A stretch of DNA of 7,004 bases from Candidatus Hydrogenedentota bacterium (GTDB lineage: Bacteria; Hydrogenedentota; Hydrogenedentia; Hydrogenedentales; SLHB01). A model generated the notes under the pieces. It was not told where the DNA came from. It did not search any database and saw only the letters and a program-made list of their open reading frames with translations. The translations under genes were made by a program, and so were the position numbers. The stretch covers positions 1-7,004 of the forward strand of contig JAHDWY010000242.1 in the NCBI GenBank assembly GCA_023384315.1, written 5' to 3'. Numbering within the stretch: the first letter of the stretch is position 1; every line of letters starts with the position of its first letter. Below are positions 6,214 through 7,004 of this stretch, piece by piece.

Positions 6214-6804
6214 TCAGGTTTCCAACATGCCCTTGGTCGACGGCACCCCCTCAATTCGGAGGTCGAATTGAGTGGCGCGATCCAGGGCGCGTGCGAAGGC
6301 CTTGAATATCCCTTCGATGCAGTGGTGAAGGTTGCCGCCCCGGCGAAGGACGATATGCAGCGTGCTGCGGCTGTTGACCGCGAATGCGCGGAAGAACTCT
6401 TCCGTCAGTTCCGAATCAAACTCCCCGGCGCGTCCCCGCGGCAAGTCCGCCTGGAAGGACAAGAATGGGCGCCCGCTGAAATCGATGGCGACTTCGGCCA
6501 ACACCTCGTCCATGGGAATAACCGCATGACCGAAGCGCGCGATGCCCTTCATGTCGCCCAATGCCTGCAGGAACGCTTTTCCGAGGCTGATCCCCACGTC
6601 CTCGACCGTGTGGTGTCCGTCGATCTCGAGGTCACCTTTGGCTTTCACGGTGAGGTCGAATAGCCCGTGCCGGGCCACATGGTTCAACATGTGGTCGAAG
6701 AACCCGATCCCCGTTTCCAAATCTGACGCGCCCGTTCCGTCTAGCGCAACGGTCACGCGAATCTTCGTCTCATTCGTGTCGCGTACGACCTCGCTTGTTC
6801 GCAC
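6214..6804 (-). CDS. hisB: Imidazoleglycerol-phosphate dehydratase
   Basis: Converts imidazole glycerol phosphate to imidazole acetol phosphate, a middle step of histidine synthesis in the cytosol; the family forms 24-subunit manganese enzymes. The 196-residue length is right for the monofunctional enzyme, without the N-terminal histidinol-phosphatase domain of enterobacteria. Signature motifs are complete: TRDTNET-like start (VRDTNETKI, 7-15), GFFDHMLNHVARH (34-46), DGHHTVEDVGI (62-72), PMDEVL (97-102), DFSGRPF (108-114), LTEEFFRAFA (133-142), GNLHHCIEGIFKAFARAL (157-174) and VPSTKGML (187-194). Metal-binding histidines H64/H65 and H160/H161 and glutamates E68 and E164 are in place. The start is GTG at 6804, supported by AAGGAG 7 bases upstream. 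Unlike in many genomes, the next gene downstream is a glycosyltransferase and not hisH or hisA. Confidence 0.98.
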   Translation of the reverse strand: MRTSEVVRDTNETKIRVTVALDGTGASDLETGIGFFDHMLNHVARHGLFDLTVKAKGDLEIDGHHTVEDVGISLGKAFLQALGDMKGIARFGHAVIPMDEVLAEVAIDFSGRPFLSFQADLPRGRAGEFDSELTEEFFRAFAVNSRSTLHIVLRRGGNLHHCIEGIFKAFARALDRATQFDLRIEGVPSTKGMLET

Positions 6805-6811
6805 TTGGCTA

Positions 6812-6817
6812 CTCCTT
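6812..6817 (-). promoter_or_regulatory. Ribosome binding site for the GTG start of hisB
   Basis: AAGGAG on the minus strand (6812-6817) is 7 bases from the GTG at 6802-6804. It decides the start, since the first codons after this GTG match the usual N-terminus of the enzyme and no ATG is nearby in frame. Confidence 0.85.
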
Positions 6818-6830
6818 CTTTCAACGATGC

Positions 6831-6847
6831 CGCCGCATGCCGCGGCG
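6831..6847 (-). other. GC hairpin in the hisB leader
   Basis: CGCCGC (6831-6836) and GCGGCG (6842-6847) form a perfect six-base stem with a 5-base loop, 13 bases before the hisB ribosome site and 33 bases after the previous stop. No T run and no run of His codons is visible, so neither an intrinsic terminator nor a His leader attenuator is supported. It may be chance in GC-rich DNA. Confidence 0.3.
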
Positions 6848-6879
6848 TCGTCCCGGACCCCTGATACCGAGGTCTATGC

Positions 6880-7004
6880 CTACCGGCCCAAGAACAGACG
6901 TTCACCCAGGAACGGGGGAAGTCCCGCTTCGACAACCCGGTCGGCGGCTTTTCGAATGTCGTATTCCACGCGGACATGTTCATACTCATTCTTGTCCGTA
7001 TCGA
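6880..7004 (-). CDS. C-terminal end of an unrecognised protein (start outside window)
   Basis: The minus-strand frame entering from the right edge reads 40 residues and stops at TAG (6880-6882). It ends in VVEAGLPPFLGERLFLGR after a charged stretch (DTDKNEYEHVRVEYDIRK). The mix of charged and helix-forming residues, the third-position GC bias and the sensible distance (75 bases) to hisB support a real gene. The fragment is too short to name: I cannot match it to hisC or hisD, which often precede hisB. There is no membrane segment in the visible part. Confidence 0.7.
   Translation of the reverse strand, partial: DTDKNEYEHVRVEYDIRKAADRVVEAGLPPFLGERLFLGR

Noticed and set aside
6145..6663. A 172-codon plus-strand frame opposite hisB
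   Set aside because: Antisense to an unmistakable hisB.

Overview
All genes supported in this 7 kb window lie on the minus strand, so transcription runs from high to low coordinates. The DNA is GC-rich (roughly 60% by eye), bacterial, and has ordinary Shine-Dalgarno sites and sigma-70-like promoter boxes. The mix of genes (histidine biosynthesis, GT2 and GT4 glycosyltransferases, a cytosolic alkaline-phosphatase-superfamily protein, tandem universal stress protein, stand-alone HDOD protein) fits an environmental bacterium with spacious intergenic regions, possibly of the PVC/Hydrogenedentota type. That taxonomic guess is weak because no marker gene is present. I see no mobile element, CRISPR array, rRNA or tRNA.

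Upstream block (7004 to 3613), in transcription order: the last 40 codons of an unrecognised protein; hisB (imidazoleglycerol-phosphate dehydratase) with a GTG start and a strong Shine-Dalgarno; a family-2 glycosyltransferase 30 bases further on; and a 525-residue phosphodiesterase/phosphatase-like protein of the alkaline phosphatase superfamily. The last has non-standard residues at positions that normally bind metal. A weak promoter may sit between the glycosyltransferase and this gene.

Downstream block (about 3551 to 1): a clear promoter (GTGACA, 17-base spacer, TATAAT), with an inverted repeat touching its -35 box, precedes a two-domain universal stress protein. An HDOD signalling protein follows after 27 bases, then a small acidic coiled-coil protein of unknown function. 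The first two, and probably the third, look like one stress/signalling transcription unit. A 187-base gap with a long hairpin built from hexamer-like units separates this unit from a GT4 glycosyltransferase that runs off the left edge of the window.

The two glycosyltransferases suggest a nearby role in cell-surface glycan or lipid modification, and the phosphatase-superfamily protein could act on such a product, but this is inference from position only. I did not find a clearly new multi-gene system. The points most worth a second look are the altered active site of the phosphatase-superfamily protein, the universal stress protein-HDOD-small acidic protein unit with its palindrome-linked promoter, and the hexamer hairpin.
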